Assembly: GCF_017052465.1 (NCBI RefSeq)
Contig: NZ_JAFHKT010000138.1
Span: 30,447-94,446, forward strand
DNA: 64,000 nucleotides
Source of the DNA: Arthrobacter pascens
Lineage (GTDB): Bacteria; Actinomycetota; Actinomycetes; Actinomycetales; Micrococcaceae
Direction: 5' to 3'
The position numbers were made by a program, and so were the translations under genes. Numbering within the stretch: position 1 is the stretch's first letter; each line of letters opens with the position of its first letter. Below the pieces are notes generated by a model. That model was not told the DNA's origin, ran no database searches, and saw only the letters and a program-made list of their open reading frames with translations. This document shows positions 25,466 to 34,110 of this stretch, piece by piece.

Positions 25466-28396
25466 ATGTCCGTTGGGATTGCATGCGCGCGTGAGGGATC
25501 GATCGGCTGGGACGGGGTCCCCGGCTCCCGGGGCGGGGGCAGACATTGGCCAGGGTTCATCGTGGGTCTGGTCGTCCTTGCCCTGCTCGCCGTCGCGTCG
25601 GTCGTGGTGACGCCGACAGCCTTGACGCCGACAGCCGCGGGAGTTGCTGGCGGCCGCGAGGCGGTGCCGGCCGGGCCGGCGCCTGCCGGCCTCTCACCCG
25701 CGGGCAGCGGGCAGGCCCTCGACGCCTACGGGAAGCTGCCGCTGTCCTTCGTCCCGAACGCCGGCCAGACCGACCAGAGCGTGCGCTACTACGCGCAGGG
25801 CTCGGGCTTTAGCTTCTTCTTCACCCAGGACAAGGCCGTGCTCTCCTTTGCAAAGGGCGAGCGAGGCCAAGCGCTCGAGCTTCACTTCCTCGGCTCCAGC
25901 CCGGCCGCGAGCCTCGAGACGGGCAACAGCGCCCCCGGGACGGTGAACTACCTGACGGCCGGCGGGAGCCACACGAACCTGCCCACCTACCAGCAACTCA
26001 CCTACCGCGAGCTGTGGCCGGGCATCGACATGGTCTTCGCCGGCCGGGACGGAAGCCTCAAGTACGAGTTCCACCTGGCGCCCGGCGCCGATCCCTCCAA
26101 TATCCGCCTTGGCTACTCCGGCGCTAACGGCCTGTCCCTGAGTCCGGACGGGGCGATGCTCATCGACACGCCGCTGGGCGCCTTGAGGGACTCCTCCCCC
26201 ACCAGCTACCAGACCATCGACGGCAACCAAGCCGCGGTTGAGAGCCGCTACGCACTCGAAGGCCACTCCTACGGCTTCGCGCTCGGCAGCTACGACCGAA
26301 GCCAGGCACTGGTGATCGACCCCGCCCTGGCGTACTCGACCTTCCTGGGCGGAACCGCGGACGACAGAGGCCTTGGAGTGGCCGTCGACACGGCGGGGAA
26401 CGCCTACGTGACCGGCGTGACGACCTCCACGGACTTCCCCACCACAGCCGGGGCGTTCGACACGGCCGCCAACGGCGGCGCCGACGTCTTCGTGACGAAA
26501 CTCAACCCCACGGGCACGGCTCTCGTCTACTCGACCTACTTGGGCGGAACATCCACCGATAACGGCCAAGCGATCGCCGTCGACGCCATGGGCAACGCCT
26601 ACGTAACCGGCCAGACAACATCCTCGAACTTCCCCACCACCCCCGGGGCGTTCGACACGGCCGCCAACGGCGGCGTGGACGCCTACGTCACAAAGCTCAA
26701 CGCCACAGGCACGGGCCTCGTCTACTCCACCTACCTGGGAGGAGGAGCCTCCGACACAGGCTTTGGGATCGCCGTCGACGTGGCGGGGAGCGCCCACGTG
26801 ACCGGCACGACCCCCGGCTTTGGCTTCCCCACCACTCTGGGGGCGTTCGACACCAGCCCCAGCGGCGGTGACGCCTTCGTGACGAAGCTCAACCCCACGG
26901 GCGCGGGCCTCGTCTACTCCACCTTCGTGGGCGGAACCTCCGGCGAGGAGGCGCACGCGGTCGCCCTGGATGTGACCGGCAGCGCCTACGTGACCGGCCA
27001 AACCATCTCCTCCGACTTCCCAACCACCGCAGGGGCGTCCGACACGACGCTTGATGGCCTCGACGATGCCTTCGTCTCAAAGCTGGACACCACGGGCTCG
27101 GCCCTCATCTACTCCACCTACCTGGGAGGAAGCGGCGGAGCGGGTGCGCTCGAGGCAGGTTTCGGGATCGCCGTCGACGTAAGCGGTGCGTACGTGACCG
27201 GAATGACCAACTCCTCCGACTTCCCGACCACAGCGGGAGCGTTTGACACGACCCTCGGCGGCGTCGAGGACGGCTTCGTCACGAAGGTCAACCTCGCGGG
27301 CTCGGGCCTCTCCTATTCAACCTTCCTGGGCGGAGCTTCCAGCGACCGCGGCGAGGGTATCGCCGTCGACACGACGGGGGGCGCCTTCGTGACCGGCCGG
27401 ACCAACTCCGTGGGCTTCCCGACCACCACCGGGACGTTCCAGACGACCTATGGCGGCGGCGCCAATGACGCCTTCCTCTCGAAGCTCAACACCACGGGCA
27501 CGGCCCTCGCCGACTCCACCTTCCTGGGCAGCGCTGCTGACGACCGCGGCCTCGGGATCGCCCTGGATACAGCCGGCAGCGCCTACATCACCGGCCAGAC
27601 AGCCTCTTTGAACTTCCCCACCACCCCTGGAGCATTCGACACCACCCAGAACGGCAGCGATGACGCCTTCGTCGCCAAGTTCTCGTTCGGCCCGGGCGCG
27701 CCGGCAACGCTCACGCTCGCCCCCGCGGCCGACACCAACGACGTCGGCACGCAGCACTGCGTGACGGCAACGGTCGAGGATGCGTCGGGGAACCCGACGC
27801 CGGGCATCACCGTGCGCTTTTCGGTCACCGGGTCGGTCAACACGAGCGGATCGGACACGACCGACGTGAACGGCGAAGCGGATTTCTGCTACCAGGGCCC
27901 CGAACTCCCCGGAGCGGACGCGATCAGCGCCTTCGCCGACACCGACAGCGACACCGCGCAGGATCCGGGCGAGCCCTTCGCCGCGGCGTCCAAGGTCTGG
28001 ACGCTTCCGGTCACGACCCCGCTTTGCGAGGCCAACATCACCAAGGGTGGCCGGATCACCGCCGCCAACGGCGACAAGGCCACATTCGGCGGCAATGCCC
28101 AGTCAAACGCCGCCGGCAACGTCAAGGGCCAGGAGCAGTACCAGGACCACGGGCCCTCCCAGCCGCTGAAGGTGAAGTCGATCAAGATCCTGGCGTTGAC
28201 CTGCAACCCACAGCGCACGCAGGCGACGATCTTCGGCCGCGCCACCCTCAACGGCCAGGGCTCGCACCTGTTCCGGATCGACGTCCAAGACCTCGGCGAG
28301 CCCGGCGTGGGCATCGACAAGTACCGGATCCTGCTCGGCACCGGCTACGACTCAGGCTCCCAGACGCTCCTGGGCGGCAACATCCAGATCCACTAG
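25466..28396 (+). CDS. Large secreted SBBP-repeat beta-propeller protein with Ig-like and post-COAP-1 domains
   Basis: 976 residues from ATG 25466 (AAGGGTGGGG upstream). A membrane segment near residues 33-50 (FIVGLVVLALLAVASVVV) acts as a signal anchor. Then a DUF7948-type domain (LPLSFVPNAGQTDQSVRYYAQGSGFSFFF...), seven SBBP repeats of about 65 residues (YSTYLGG...GIAVDxxGNAYVTGxTxSxxFPTTxGAFDT...DAFVTKLNxTG), a bacterial Ig-like domain (ATLTLAPAADTNDVGTQHCVTATVEDASGNPTPGITVRFSV) and a C-terminal post-COAP-1 domain (ITKGGRITAANGDKATFGGNAQ... to the end). Likely an extracellular binding or adhesion protein. Such proteins are scattered across distant phyla, which suggests transfer. Followed by a terminator. 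Confidence 0.88.
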   Translation: MSVGIACAREGSIGWDGVPGSRGGGRHWPGFIVGLVVLALLAVASVVVTPTALTPTAAGVAGGREAVPAGPAPAGLSPAGSGQALDAYGKLPLSFVPNAGQTDQSVRYYAQGSGFSFFFTQDKAVLSFAKGERGQALELHFLGSSPAASLETGNSAPGTVNYLTAGGSHTNLPTYQQLTYRELWPGIDMVFAGRDGSLKYEFHLAPGADPSNIRLGYSGANGLSLSPDGAMLIDTPLGALRDSSPTSYQTIDGNQAAVESRYALEGHSYGFALGSYDRSQALVIDPALAYSTFLGGTADDRGLGVAVDTAGNAYVTGVTTSTDFPTTAGAFDTAANGGADVFVTKLNPTGTALVYSTYLGGTSTDNGQAIAVDAMGNAYVTGQTTSSNFPTTPGAFDTAANGGVDAYVTKLNATGTGLVYSTYLGGGASDTGFGIAVDVAGSAHVTGTTPGFGFPTTLGAFDTSPSGGDAFVTKLNPTGAGLVYSTFVGGTSGEEAHAVALDVTGSAYVTGQTISSDFPTTAGASDTTLDGLDDAFVSKLDTTGSALIYSTYLGGSGGAGALEAGFGIAVDVSGAYVTGMTNSSDFPTTAGAFDTTLGGVEDGFVTKVNLAGSGLSYSTFLGGASSDRGEGIAVDTTGGAFVTGRTNSVGFPTTTGTFQTTYGGGANDAFLSKLNTTGTALADSTFLGSAADDRGLGIALDTAGSAYITGQTASLNFPTTPGAFDTTQNGSDDAFVAKFSFGPGAPATLTLAPAADTNDVGTQHCVTATVEDASGNPTPGITVRFSVTGSVNTSGSDTTDVNGEADFCYQGPELPGADAISAFADTDSDTAQDPGEPFAAASKVWTLPVTTPLCEANITKGGRITAANGDKATFGGNAQSNAAGNVKGQEQYQDHGPSQPLKVKSIKILALTCNPQRTQATIFGRATLNGQGSHLFRIDVQDLGEPGVGIDKYRILLGTGYDSGSQTLLGGNIQIH
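26333..27690 (+). repeat. Seven tandem SBBP repeats (about 195 bp each)
   Basis: In-frame tandem repeats inside the secreted protein, each starting with YST(F/Y)LGG and containing AVD...G.AYVTG and FPTT.G.FDT. Repeats 1 and 2 are closest to each other; repeat 5 has extra residues after YSTYLGG, repeat 7 starts DSTFLGS. Each repeat forms one propeller blade, so seven would close a seven-bladed propeller. Confidence 0.88.
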
Positions 28397-28409
28397 CCCG
28401 GACGGCTCG

Positions 28410-28450
28410 CGAAGCGGCCGCGTCCCCGACCATGGGGCGCGGCCGCTTCG
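28410..28450 (+). terminator. Hairpin after the SBBP gene
   Basis: CGAAGCGGCCGCG (28410-28422) and CGCGGCCGCTTCG (28438-28450) form a perfect 13-bp stem; the loop can pair further through CCCC and GGGG. It begins 14 nt after the stop codon at 28396. Confidence 0.8.
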
Positions 28451-28511
28451 TGCGGTACGGACGGATGTTGGGTGTTCTTCGCGACGAGATCTCGCGGTCG
28501 GCGCCGCTAGG

Positions 28512-29138
28512 TCACGCGTTCGGGTCGGCCGTGGACGTTGCGTACTCCGGGCGCCCAGCAGGCCGATAGGCCTGGATGGTTATGCCCCGTGACGTGGTCC
28601 TCGAGCTGACCAGGTCGAGCGCGATGTCCGGACCGGAATCGGGGAACAGCCGTGTGCCCTGGCCGACGACGACGGGATAGATAAGCAGGTCAAGCTGGTC
28701 GACCAGCTGGGTGGCGAGCAGCCAACGGACGAGGGCACCGCTGCCCGGCACCAGCAGTTCGCCGTCTTGCCGCGCTTTCAGATCGCGGACGGCCGCGGAG
28801 ATGTCGCCGGACAGGACAGTCGTGCCCGCCCACTGCGGGTCGGTGAGGCTGGTCGACACCACGCACTTGGGCCGGCTGTTCAGCGCGTCGGCGATCGGGT
28901 TCGTGCTCGGATCGGCCATCGCTCCCCAGTAGCCGGCGAAAATCTCGTACGTCCGCCGGCCAAACAGAAAGGCGGACGCGCCGCCGTAGATCTCGTTGAG
29001 ATAGTCACCGGCTTCGGTATCGAGAAGCGGTATGGCCCATCCGCCGCGGTCGAAGCCGCCGCTGCGATCCTCGTCAGGTCCGCCCAACCCTTGCATCACG
29101 CCGTCCACCGAGACGTTGGTCGTCGTCGTCAACCTCAT
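28512..29138 (-). CDS. RibD C-terminal/dihydrofolate reductase-like protein
   Basis: 208 residues (MRLTTTTNVSVDGVMQGLGGPDEDRSGGFDRGGWAIPLLDTEAGDY). AFLFGRRTYEIFAGYWGAMADPSTNPIADALNSRPKCVVSTSL and GSGALVRWLLATQLVDQLDLLIYPVVVGQGTRLFPD are the NADPH-binding and C-terminal signatures of the family. Distinct in sequence from the copy at 23992-24558 but the same fold. Substrate unknown. Convergent with the SBBP gene; divergent from the lyase operon. Confidence 0.9.
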   Translation of the reverse strand: MRLTTTTNVSVDGVMQGLGGPDEDRSGGFDRGGWAIPLLDTEAGDYLNEIYGGASAFLFGRRTYEIFAGYWGAMADPSTNPIADALNSRPKCVVSTSLTDPQWAGTTVLSGDISAAVRDLKARQDGELLVPGSGALVRWLLATQLVDQLDLLIYPVVVGQGTRLFPDSGPDIALDLVSSRTTSRGITIQAYRPAGRPEYATSTADPNA

Positions 29139-29295
29139 GTCGTGGTCACCTCGCCAAAACGACGGCTGCGGACCCCTTCTGGATCTGCGTGCCTTGCGTC
29201 AGGCAAGCACACTTGCTCATGTTTATCAACGGGGAAATATCGCGTCGCGCGGGCATTCGGCCCGCTCTCCCAGCTGAGGCCCTTGAGGTGTGACC

Positions 29296-29324
29296 TTGAC
29301 AACAGGAGGGACTCACGCTCTAAT
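29296..29324 (+). promoter_or_regulatory. Near-consensus promoter of the lyase/SLC13/LacI operon
   Basis: TTGACA (29296-29301), 17 bases, then TCTAAT (29319-29324). This is a perfect -35 and a 5-of-6 -10 hexamer at ideal spacing. The predicted start point near 29331 falls inside the first TTCGAA-centred palindrome, so a bound repressor would block transcription. The lyase start codon is about 85 bp downstream. Confidence 0.8.
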
Positions 29325-29337
29325 GGATTCGAATCCA
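29324..29337. promoter_or_regulatory. LacI-type operator 1 (TGGATTCGAATCCA)
   Basis: Perfect 14-bp palindrome with central CG, the hallmark of LacI-family operators. It overlaps the -10 element and the predicted transcription start of the lyase operon. The operon itself encodes a LacI regulator at 32400-33395, the likely binding protein. Confidence 0.78.
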
Positions 29338-29367
29338 CTTCCAGCCTTTCTGCTGATGGGCTAGAAA

Positions 29368-29385
29368 AGTGGATTCGAATCCACT
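29368..29385. promoter_or_regulatory. LacI-type operator 2 (AGTGGATTCGAATCCACT)
   Basis: Perfect 18-bp palindrome sharing the 14-bp core of operator 1. The two centres are 46 bp apart and it lies 30 bp before the lyase start codon. Two sites on one promoter suit cooperative binding by a LacI-family protein. Confidence 0.78.
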
Positions 29386-29414
29386 GCAACGACGCAACTA
29401 AAGGCAGGCCAACG

Positions 29415-30833
29415 ATGACCTCTACACCTTTCTCCCTCCTCATGCATCTCGTCGGCGATGACCGACAGGCTGATCTTTTTTCCCCGGCGGAGGCCGTTGA
29501 GTCCTGGCTGGCTGCTGAGCGTGCTCTGGCGCTTGCGCAGGCAGAGCTCGGCATCATCTCGCAGGAGGACGCCCAGGCGATCGCCAAGGCCGCCGTGCCC
29601 GCGAACATCGACCCCGAGCGCCTGTGGACCTCCGCGCGGAACGTGGGGTACCCGATCCTCGGCGTCGTCCGTGAGATCGCGGCCGCGCTCCCGGAGGGCC
29701 CGAACGGCCGGCTGCACTACGGGGCAACGACACAGGACATCATGGACACCGGCCTGGCCCTGCAGCTGCAGCGCTCCCTCAAGCTCCTGGACGAGGACCT
29801 CGAACGTCTTGGCGACCGACTGGCAGAACAGGTCCTGGTCCACAGCGCAACTCTGATGGCCGGCCGGACCCACGCCCAGCAGGCGGTGCCGACGACGTTC
29901 GGCGCCACGCTGGCGACCATGCTGAACCAGTTCACACGCCAGCGGCAGCGCATCACCCAGGCGCTTCCCCGCGTCGCCGTTATCTCTATGTTCGGCGCCG
30001 GCGGAACCTCCGCCGCCTACGGGCCCCAGTCCTCGGCCCTGCGCACCCGCGTCGCTGAGATTCTTGGCCTCGAGGACACAGAGGTGCCCTGGCACGTGGA
30101 GCGCGACAGCCTGGCAGAGTTCGGCTGGCTGTGCGTGACGATCACCGCTTCGTGCGCAAAATTCGCCCGCAACATCGTGGACCTCTCCCGCACCGAGATC
30201 GCCGAAGTCTTCGAACCCTATTCCCCGCACCGGGGTGCCTCGTCCACCATGCCCCAGAAGGTCAACCCGATCTCGTCCGAACTGATCATCGGCTTGTCCG
30301 GAACTGCCGGCGCACTGGCATCCTCGCTGGCCAGGATCCAGGAAGCCGGACACGAACGCAGCGCCGGCGAATGGCAGATCGAATGGCAGGTCATCCCCCA
30401 GCTGGCCTCCCTCGCCGGCAGCGCACTGCGCGAAACCCTGGTCATCGTTGACGGCATGCGCGTGGACGCGGACCGGATGCGCCACAACATGGAACTCGAC
30501 GGCGGCCTGGTCCTCGCCGAAGCCCAGATGATCCAGCTGGCCGAACAGGTCGGACGGGAACATGCCCACGACCTGCTCTACGCCGCGTCAACGCGCGCCC
30601 GCGAATCCGGCACCGTACTCGCCGACGCCCTCCGGTCAGTGGCCGCAGAGCAGGGCATGTCGGACCTGCTCCCCGATTCCCTCGTCCAGGCCCGCGACTA
30701 CCTGGGCGAAGCCGAGTCCATCTGCAAGACTGCAGTCAGCATCTGGCATTCCGGCACACCGCTGTCTGCCGCCTGTCCTCCCATCGCTGAACTGGCAGTA
30801 GCCGCCAACGGAGCCGAAGGAGACCCCGCGTGA
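29415..30833 (+). CDS. Fumarase/aspartase superfamily lyase (PcaB/adenylosuccinate lyase-like)
   Basis: 472 residues from ATG 29415. The superfamily signature GASSTMPQKVNPISSE (near residue 275) contains the catalytic Ser loop SSxMPxKxNP, and GRLHYGATTQDIMDTGLAL and GRTHAQQAVPTTFGA are the other two conserved regions. Sequence style fits the group that includes 3-carboxy-cis,cis-muconate cycloisomerase and adenylosuccinate lyase-like enzymes. It is not the purine gene itself to judge from its context: it is co-transcribed (GTGA overlap) with an SLC13 dicarboxylate transporter and a LacI regulator, so a catabolic lyase releasing or using a dicarboxylate such as fumarate is the likely role. Substrate unknown. 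Confidence 0.85.
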   Translation: MTSTPFSLLMHLVGDDRQADLFSPAEAVESWLAAERALALAQAELGIISQEDAQAIAKAAVPANIDPERLWTSARNVGYPILGVVREIAAALPEGPNGRLHYGATTQDIMDTGLALQLQRSLKLLDEDLERLGDRLAEQVLVHSATLMAGRTHAQQAVPTTFGATLATMLNQFTRQRQRITQALPRVAVISMFGAGGTSAAYGPQSSALRTRVAEILGLEDTEVPWHVERDSLAEFGWLCVTITASCAKFARNIVDLSRTEIAEVFEPYSPHRGASSTMPQKVNPISSELIIGLSGTAGALASSLARIQEAGHERSAGEWQIEWQVIPQLASLAGSALRETLVIVDGMRVDADRMRHNMELDGGLVLAEAQMIQLAEQVGREHAHDLLYAASTRARESGTVLADALRSVAAEQGMSDLLPDSLVQARDYLGEAESICKTAVSIWHSGTPLSAACPPIAELAVAANGAEGDPA

Positions 30834-32362
30834 GCGCAACAGAGGTAACCACCCACAACGACGTCGGATCAGCCAGCCGGTTCGACTACATCCGTGCCCG
30901 CGCCGGCCTCTGGGCCGCGCTGCCGCTCATGGCCCTGGCACTCTTCCTGCCGCAGGGACTGCCTTGGGAACAGCGTGCCATGCTCGGCGTGCTCAGCTTC
31001 ATCGTCCTCTTCTGGGTCACCGAAACCATCCCCATCCCCGCAACAGCCCTGATCGGCATCGCCCTGCTGGTCTTGCTCGGCGTGGGCACCCCCTCAGAGG
31101 TCTACTCCGCGTTCGGCTCCCCTACCGTTTTCCTGGTCATCGGCGCATTTATCCTCGCCCGTGCCATGACCGTGCACGGGCTGGACCGCAGGTTCGCCTT
31201 GCGCGTGCTGTCCCTTCCCAAAGTCGGCGACAGCACCCATCTGACCGCACTGGCGTTCATGATCGTAGCCACACTGCTCGCCATGCTGGTCTCGGCCTCC
31301 GCGACCGCCGCCATGCTGCTCCCGATCGGCATCGGCGTCGTCCGCACGGTCGGCGACCTCATCCACGACCCGGCCAGCGGCAGTAAAAGCTACCAGACAC
31401 GCTTCTCCTGCATGCTGATGCTCGCCATCGCCTACGGCGCCGGTGTCGGCTCCGTCCTCACTCCAGTCACGGGCATCGCCAACGTCATCGGCCGCGGCAC
31501 CGTGGAGCAGATGACCGGATACCAGATCCCCCTCTTCGACTGGGTGTCCATCTCCGGCCCCTACGTCCTTGGCCTCGGGACCCTGATGTTCATCGCTCTG
31601 GTGTTCATGAACAAGCCGGAAACCCACTTCATCCCCAACGGGACGGCATCCTTCCGCCGCCAGTACAACGAACTCGGCCCCATGACGCGCGGTGAAAAAA
31701 TCGTCGCGCTCGTCTTTGCCCTGACCGTCCTTCTGTGGACCTTTCCGGCAGTCGTCACGACCCTCAACCTCACGGACCCGGTCATCTCCACGGTTGCCTC
31801 CCACATGAACGAGGGATCCGTCGTCGTCCTGCTCGCCGGCTTGCTGTTCCTCATTCCCACCCAGAACAAAACACCCACGCTGGAATGGAGCGAAGCCGCC
31901 AAAATCGACTGGGGAACCGTCATCCTGGTAGGCGTAGGGCTCACCGTCGGCGCGATGATGAAAGCCACCGGCCTGGCCGAAACCATCGGCACGGCCGTCG
32001 CGGACGTCACCGGCGTCAACAGCGTCCTGCTGCTGTGCCTGGTGGCCGTGGTGCTCGGCATGGTCATCTCCGAAACGACCAGCAACACTGCGAGCGTGGG
32101 AATCGTTGTGCCCATCATCATTCCCATCGCCGTTGCCATCGGCGTCGATCCGCTGATTCCCGCGATGGCGGCTATCTTCGGCGGCAACGCCGGCGCCATG
32201 CTCCCGGTCTCCACCCCGCCGAACGCCATCGTCTACGGCTCCGGCTACGTGCCGATGCTGCGAATGATCAAGACCGGAGTTATTGCGGACCTGGTCACCA
32301 TTCCGCTGATTCTCATCACCGTCATCGGCATCGGCACCGCAATCGGACTGTCCCTGCCATAA
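30830..32362 (+). CDS. SLC13/DASS family dicarboxylate:Na+ symporter
   Basis: 510 residues from GTG 30830, overlapping the lyase stop in GTGA. About 11-12 membrane segments; two Ser-Asn-Thr-type clamp regions are seen (MLVSASATAAMLLPIGIGVV and ETTSNTASVGIVVPIIIPIA), followed by NAGAMLPVSTPPNAIVYGSGYVPMLRMIKTG, the family's C-terminal signature. Imports C4-dicarboxylates or related anions, so it presumably supplies the lyase substrate or handles its product. LacI gene follows after 37 nt. Confidence 0.93.
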   Translation: MSATEVTTHNDVGSASRFDYIRARAGLWAALPLMALALFLPQGLPWEQRAMLGVLSFIVLFWVTETIPIPATALIGIALLVLLGVGTPSEVYSAFGSPTVFLVIGAFILARAMTVHGLDRRFALRVLSLPKVGDSTHLTALAFMIVATLLAMLVSASATAAMLLPIGIGVVRTVGDLIHDPASGSKSYQTRFSCMLMLAIAYGAGVGSVLTPVTGIANVIGRGTVEQMTGYQIPLFDWVSISGPYVLGLGTLMFIALVFMNKPETHFIPNGTASFRRQYNELGPMTRGEKIVALVFALTVLLWTFPAVVTTLNLTDPVISTVASHMNEGSVVVLLAGLLFLIPTQNKTPTLEWSEAAKIDWGTVILVGVGLTVGAMMKATGLAETIGTAVADVTGVNSVLLLCLVAVVLGMVISETTSNTASVGIVVPIIIPIAVAIGVDPLIPAMAAIFGGNAGAMLPVSTPPNAIVYGSGYVPMLRMIKTGVIADLVTIPLILITVIGIGTAIGLSLP

Positions 32363-32399
32363 CCGCTGCGCGCCCGGCCCCGCTAATAGGATGGACTCC

Positions 32400-33395
32400 A
32401 TGGTGAAACTTACGGACGTCGCACGGGCAGCCGGGGTCGGGTACGGCACAGCATCGCGGGCACTTAGCGGCAAAGGACCCGTGGGAGGGGACGCCCGCAT
32501 GCGAGTCCTCGAAGCCGCCCGGGAACTCGGCTACACAGGCGACGCCACCGCCCGCGCCCTCCGGGAACGCCGGACCAGGAGCGTAGGCCTCATCGTTCCC
32601 GACATGACCAACGAGTTCTACACCGCCAGCGCCGAAGTCCTGCAGGACGTACTGAGAACCGCAGGCCACCACCTCTTCGTCGCCACCACCGGCAACCACC
32701 CCGGACGGGACCAGGAAGCACTCAAGGAAATGGCCGCCCGACGCGTCGACGGCATCGTCCACGTACCGTCCGGGCCACCTGCCACACATCCCTCCCCCGT
32801 CCCGATAGTCGAGCTCAACCGCTACAGCGGACGGAACGTCCCCGCCGTGGTCAGCGACGACTTCAAGGGCGTCAAAGAACTGACCGACCTCGCCATCAAC
32901 TCCGGCTACACCGACATCACCGCCATCGTCGGCCCCGACACCTACAGCACCAGCCGCGACCGGCTCGCAGGCTTCAAAGCCGCCGCACAGCAGGCCGGTT
33001 TCGAAGAAAACGCCACAACAGGCAAACGCCTCCGCGTCATGTTCACCGACTTCACAGCCGAGGGCGGCGCCCGTGCCATGCATTCCTTGCTGCCAGACCT
33101 GCCACAGGCCGTCCTGCCACTGAGCAGCCGGCTGGTCATGGGCGTCCTCAGGACAGCACGGGAATCCGGCATCAGAATTCCCGATGACCTCGCCCTCGCC
33201 GGATACGGGGATCCCGACTGGTTCGAGATCTGGGGGCCCGGCATCACCACCTTCGCTCCCCCACTTGCCGAAATGGGCGCACGGGCCGCTGAAACACTGC
33301 TGCAGCTGATCGATGGCAACCAACCGGCAGCGACGATCAACCGGATCCCGGGAGAACTGCGCCTCCGCGGAACCCTGAGCAAGGCCATCCAGTAA
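32400..33395 (+). CDS. LacI family transcriptional regulator
   Basis: 331 residues from ATG 32400 (AGGA 8 nt upstream); ATG 32391 in the same frame is an alternative. LacI HTH and hinge: VKLTDVARAAGVGYGTASRALSGKG, then RVLEAARELGYTGDATARALRERRTRSVGLIVPDMTNEFYT, leading into the periplasmic-binding-protein-like effector domain (MAARRVDGIVHVPS, DDLALAGYGDPDWFEIWGPGITTFAPP). Third gene of the lyase operon; two perfect LacI-type palindromes over the operon promoter make it the likely autoregulated repressor. Confidence 0.93.
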   Translation: MVKLTDVARAAGVGYGTASRALSGKGPVGGDARMRVLEAARELGYTGDATARALRERRTRSVGLIVPDMTNEFYTASAEVLQDVLRTAGHHLFVATTGNHPGRDQEALKEMAARRVDGIVHVPSGPPATHPSPVPIVELNRYSGRNVPAVVSDDFKGVKELTDLAINSGYTDITAIVGPDTYSTSRDRLAGFKAAAQQAGFEENATTGKRLRVMFTDFTAEGGARAMHSLLPDLPQAVLPLSSRLVMGVLRTARESGIRIPDDLALAGYGDPDWFEIWGPGITTFAPPLAEMGARAAETLLQLIDGNQPAATINRIPGELRLRGTLSKAIQ

Positions 33396-33398
33396 CTG

Positions 33399-34067
33399 TC
33401 AGCTTTCGGGCAGACGCTCAGCCAGTCCCTGGAGCGACGGTTCACGGCCCAACTCAACGTGCGCAAAGGCCAGCGCCGCTGCCAGGTCCGCCTTGCCGTC
33501 ATAGATGGCCTTGCACAGGCTGAGGTGCTCAGCGCACTGAACGTTGGGGTCGCGATGCCCTGTCAGCGTGAACAGCCACTGCATCCTGCCCAGGAGAGGT
33601 TTCATGGAGTATTCCAGCAGTGAGTTCCCCGCCATCGCCACAATCTCGGCGTGCAGGGCGGTGTTGATGAGTGGTATTTGCGCATGGTCGTGGCGCCGGG
33701 TTGCTTCCTCTGCCTGGTCCATCATCTGCTGCAGCCGCAGCGGAGACTGGCCCCTTGCCGCCGCCTGGGCAGCCAGGCGCGCGGCGAGGACTTCCAGACT
33801 GAGCCGCACATCAAAGAGTTCGTTGACGTCGTTCAGCGTGATCTGTTTGACGGTGGCACCACGCCGCGGGGAGGCGTCAATGAAGCCTTCGGCTTCAAGC
33901 TGCTGGAGTGCTTCCCGGACGGGAATCCGGGAAACAGCCAGGGTTTCGGACAGGTCACGTTCTCGGAGCCGGGACCCTGGCGCGAAATCGCCTGAGATGA
34001 TCAGCTCCCGGATCCGTGCGCGGGCAATGTCAGCCGAGGACCCGGGAGATTCCGTTTGGACTGTCAT
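33399..34067 (-). CDS. GntR family regulator, FCD (FadR/VanR) subfamily
   Basis: 222 residues from ATG 34067, chosen for GGAGG 5 nt upstream; an ATG four codons earlier exists. Winged HTH: IARARIRELIISGDFAPGSRLRERDLSETLAVSRIPVREALQQLEAEGFIDASPRRGATV. The C-terminal FCD domain shows the metal-binding histidines (NTALHAEIVAMAGNSLL, CAEHLSL, AFAHVELG). Last gene of the operon amidohydrolase - ornithine cyclodeaminase family - gntR. TTTGGTATACC-type palindromes at 36657 and 38283 match the usual FCD operator shape (TGGTATACCA) and are its likely targets, including its own operon. Confidence 0.92.
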   Translation of the reverse strand: MTVQTESPGSSADIARARIRELIISGDFAPGSRLRERDLSETLAVSRIPVREALQQLEAEGFIDASPRRGATVKQITLNDVNELFDVRLSLEVLAARLAAQAAARGQSPLRLQQMMDQAEEATRRHDHAQIPLINTALHAEIVAMAGNSLLEYSMKPLLGRMQWLFTLTGHRDPNVQCAEHLSLCKAIYDGKADLAAALAFAHVELGREPSLQGLAERLPES

Positions 34068-34110
34068 TCGTGCCTCCATTGTTACCTGTGAGTCTTAGAT
34101 CCGCGTCTTC

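Noticed and set aside
25694..27001. Long minus-strand frame opposite the SBBP repeats
   Set aside because: Repeats of the real gene create an antisense open frame with no recognisable domains.
26333..27690. Possible CRISPR or satellite array
   Set aside because: The periodicity is 195 bp in frame, without constant short repeats and unique spacers; it encodes propeller blades.
29415..30833. purB (adenylosuccinate lyase of purine synthesis)
   Set aside because: Family signature fits, but LacI control and co-transcription with a dicarboxylate transporter argue for a catabolic lyase.
31094..32500. Very long minus-strand frame opposite the SLC13 gene
   Set aside because: Asp/Gly/His-rich shadow frame; the plus-strand protein shows all SLC13 motifs.
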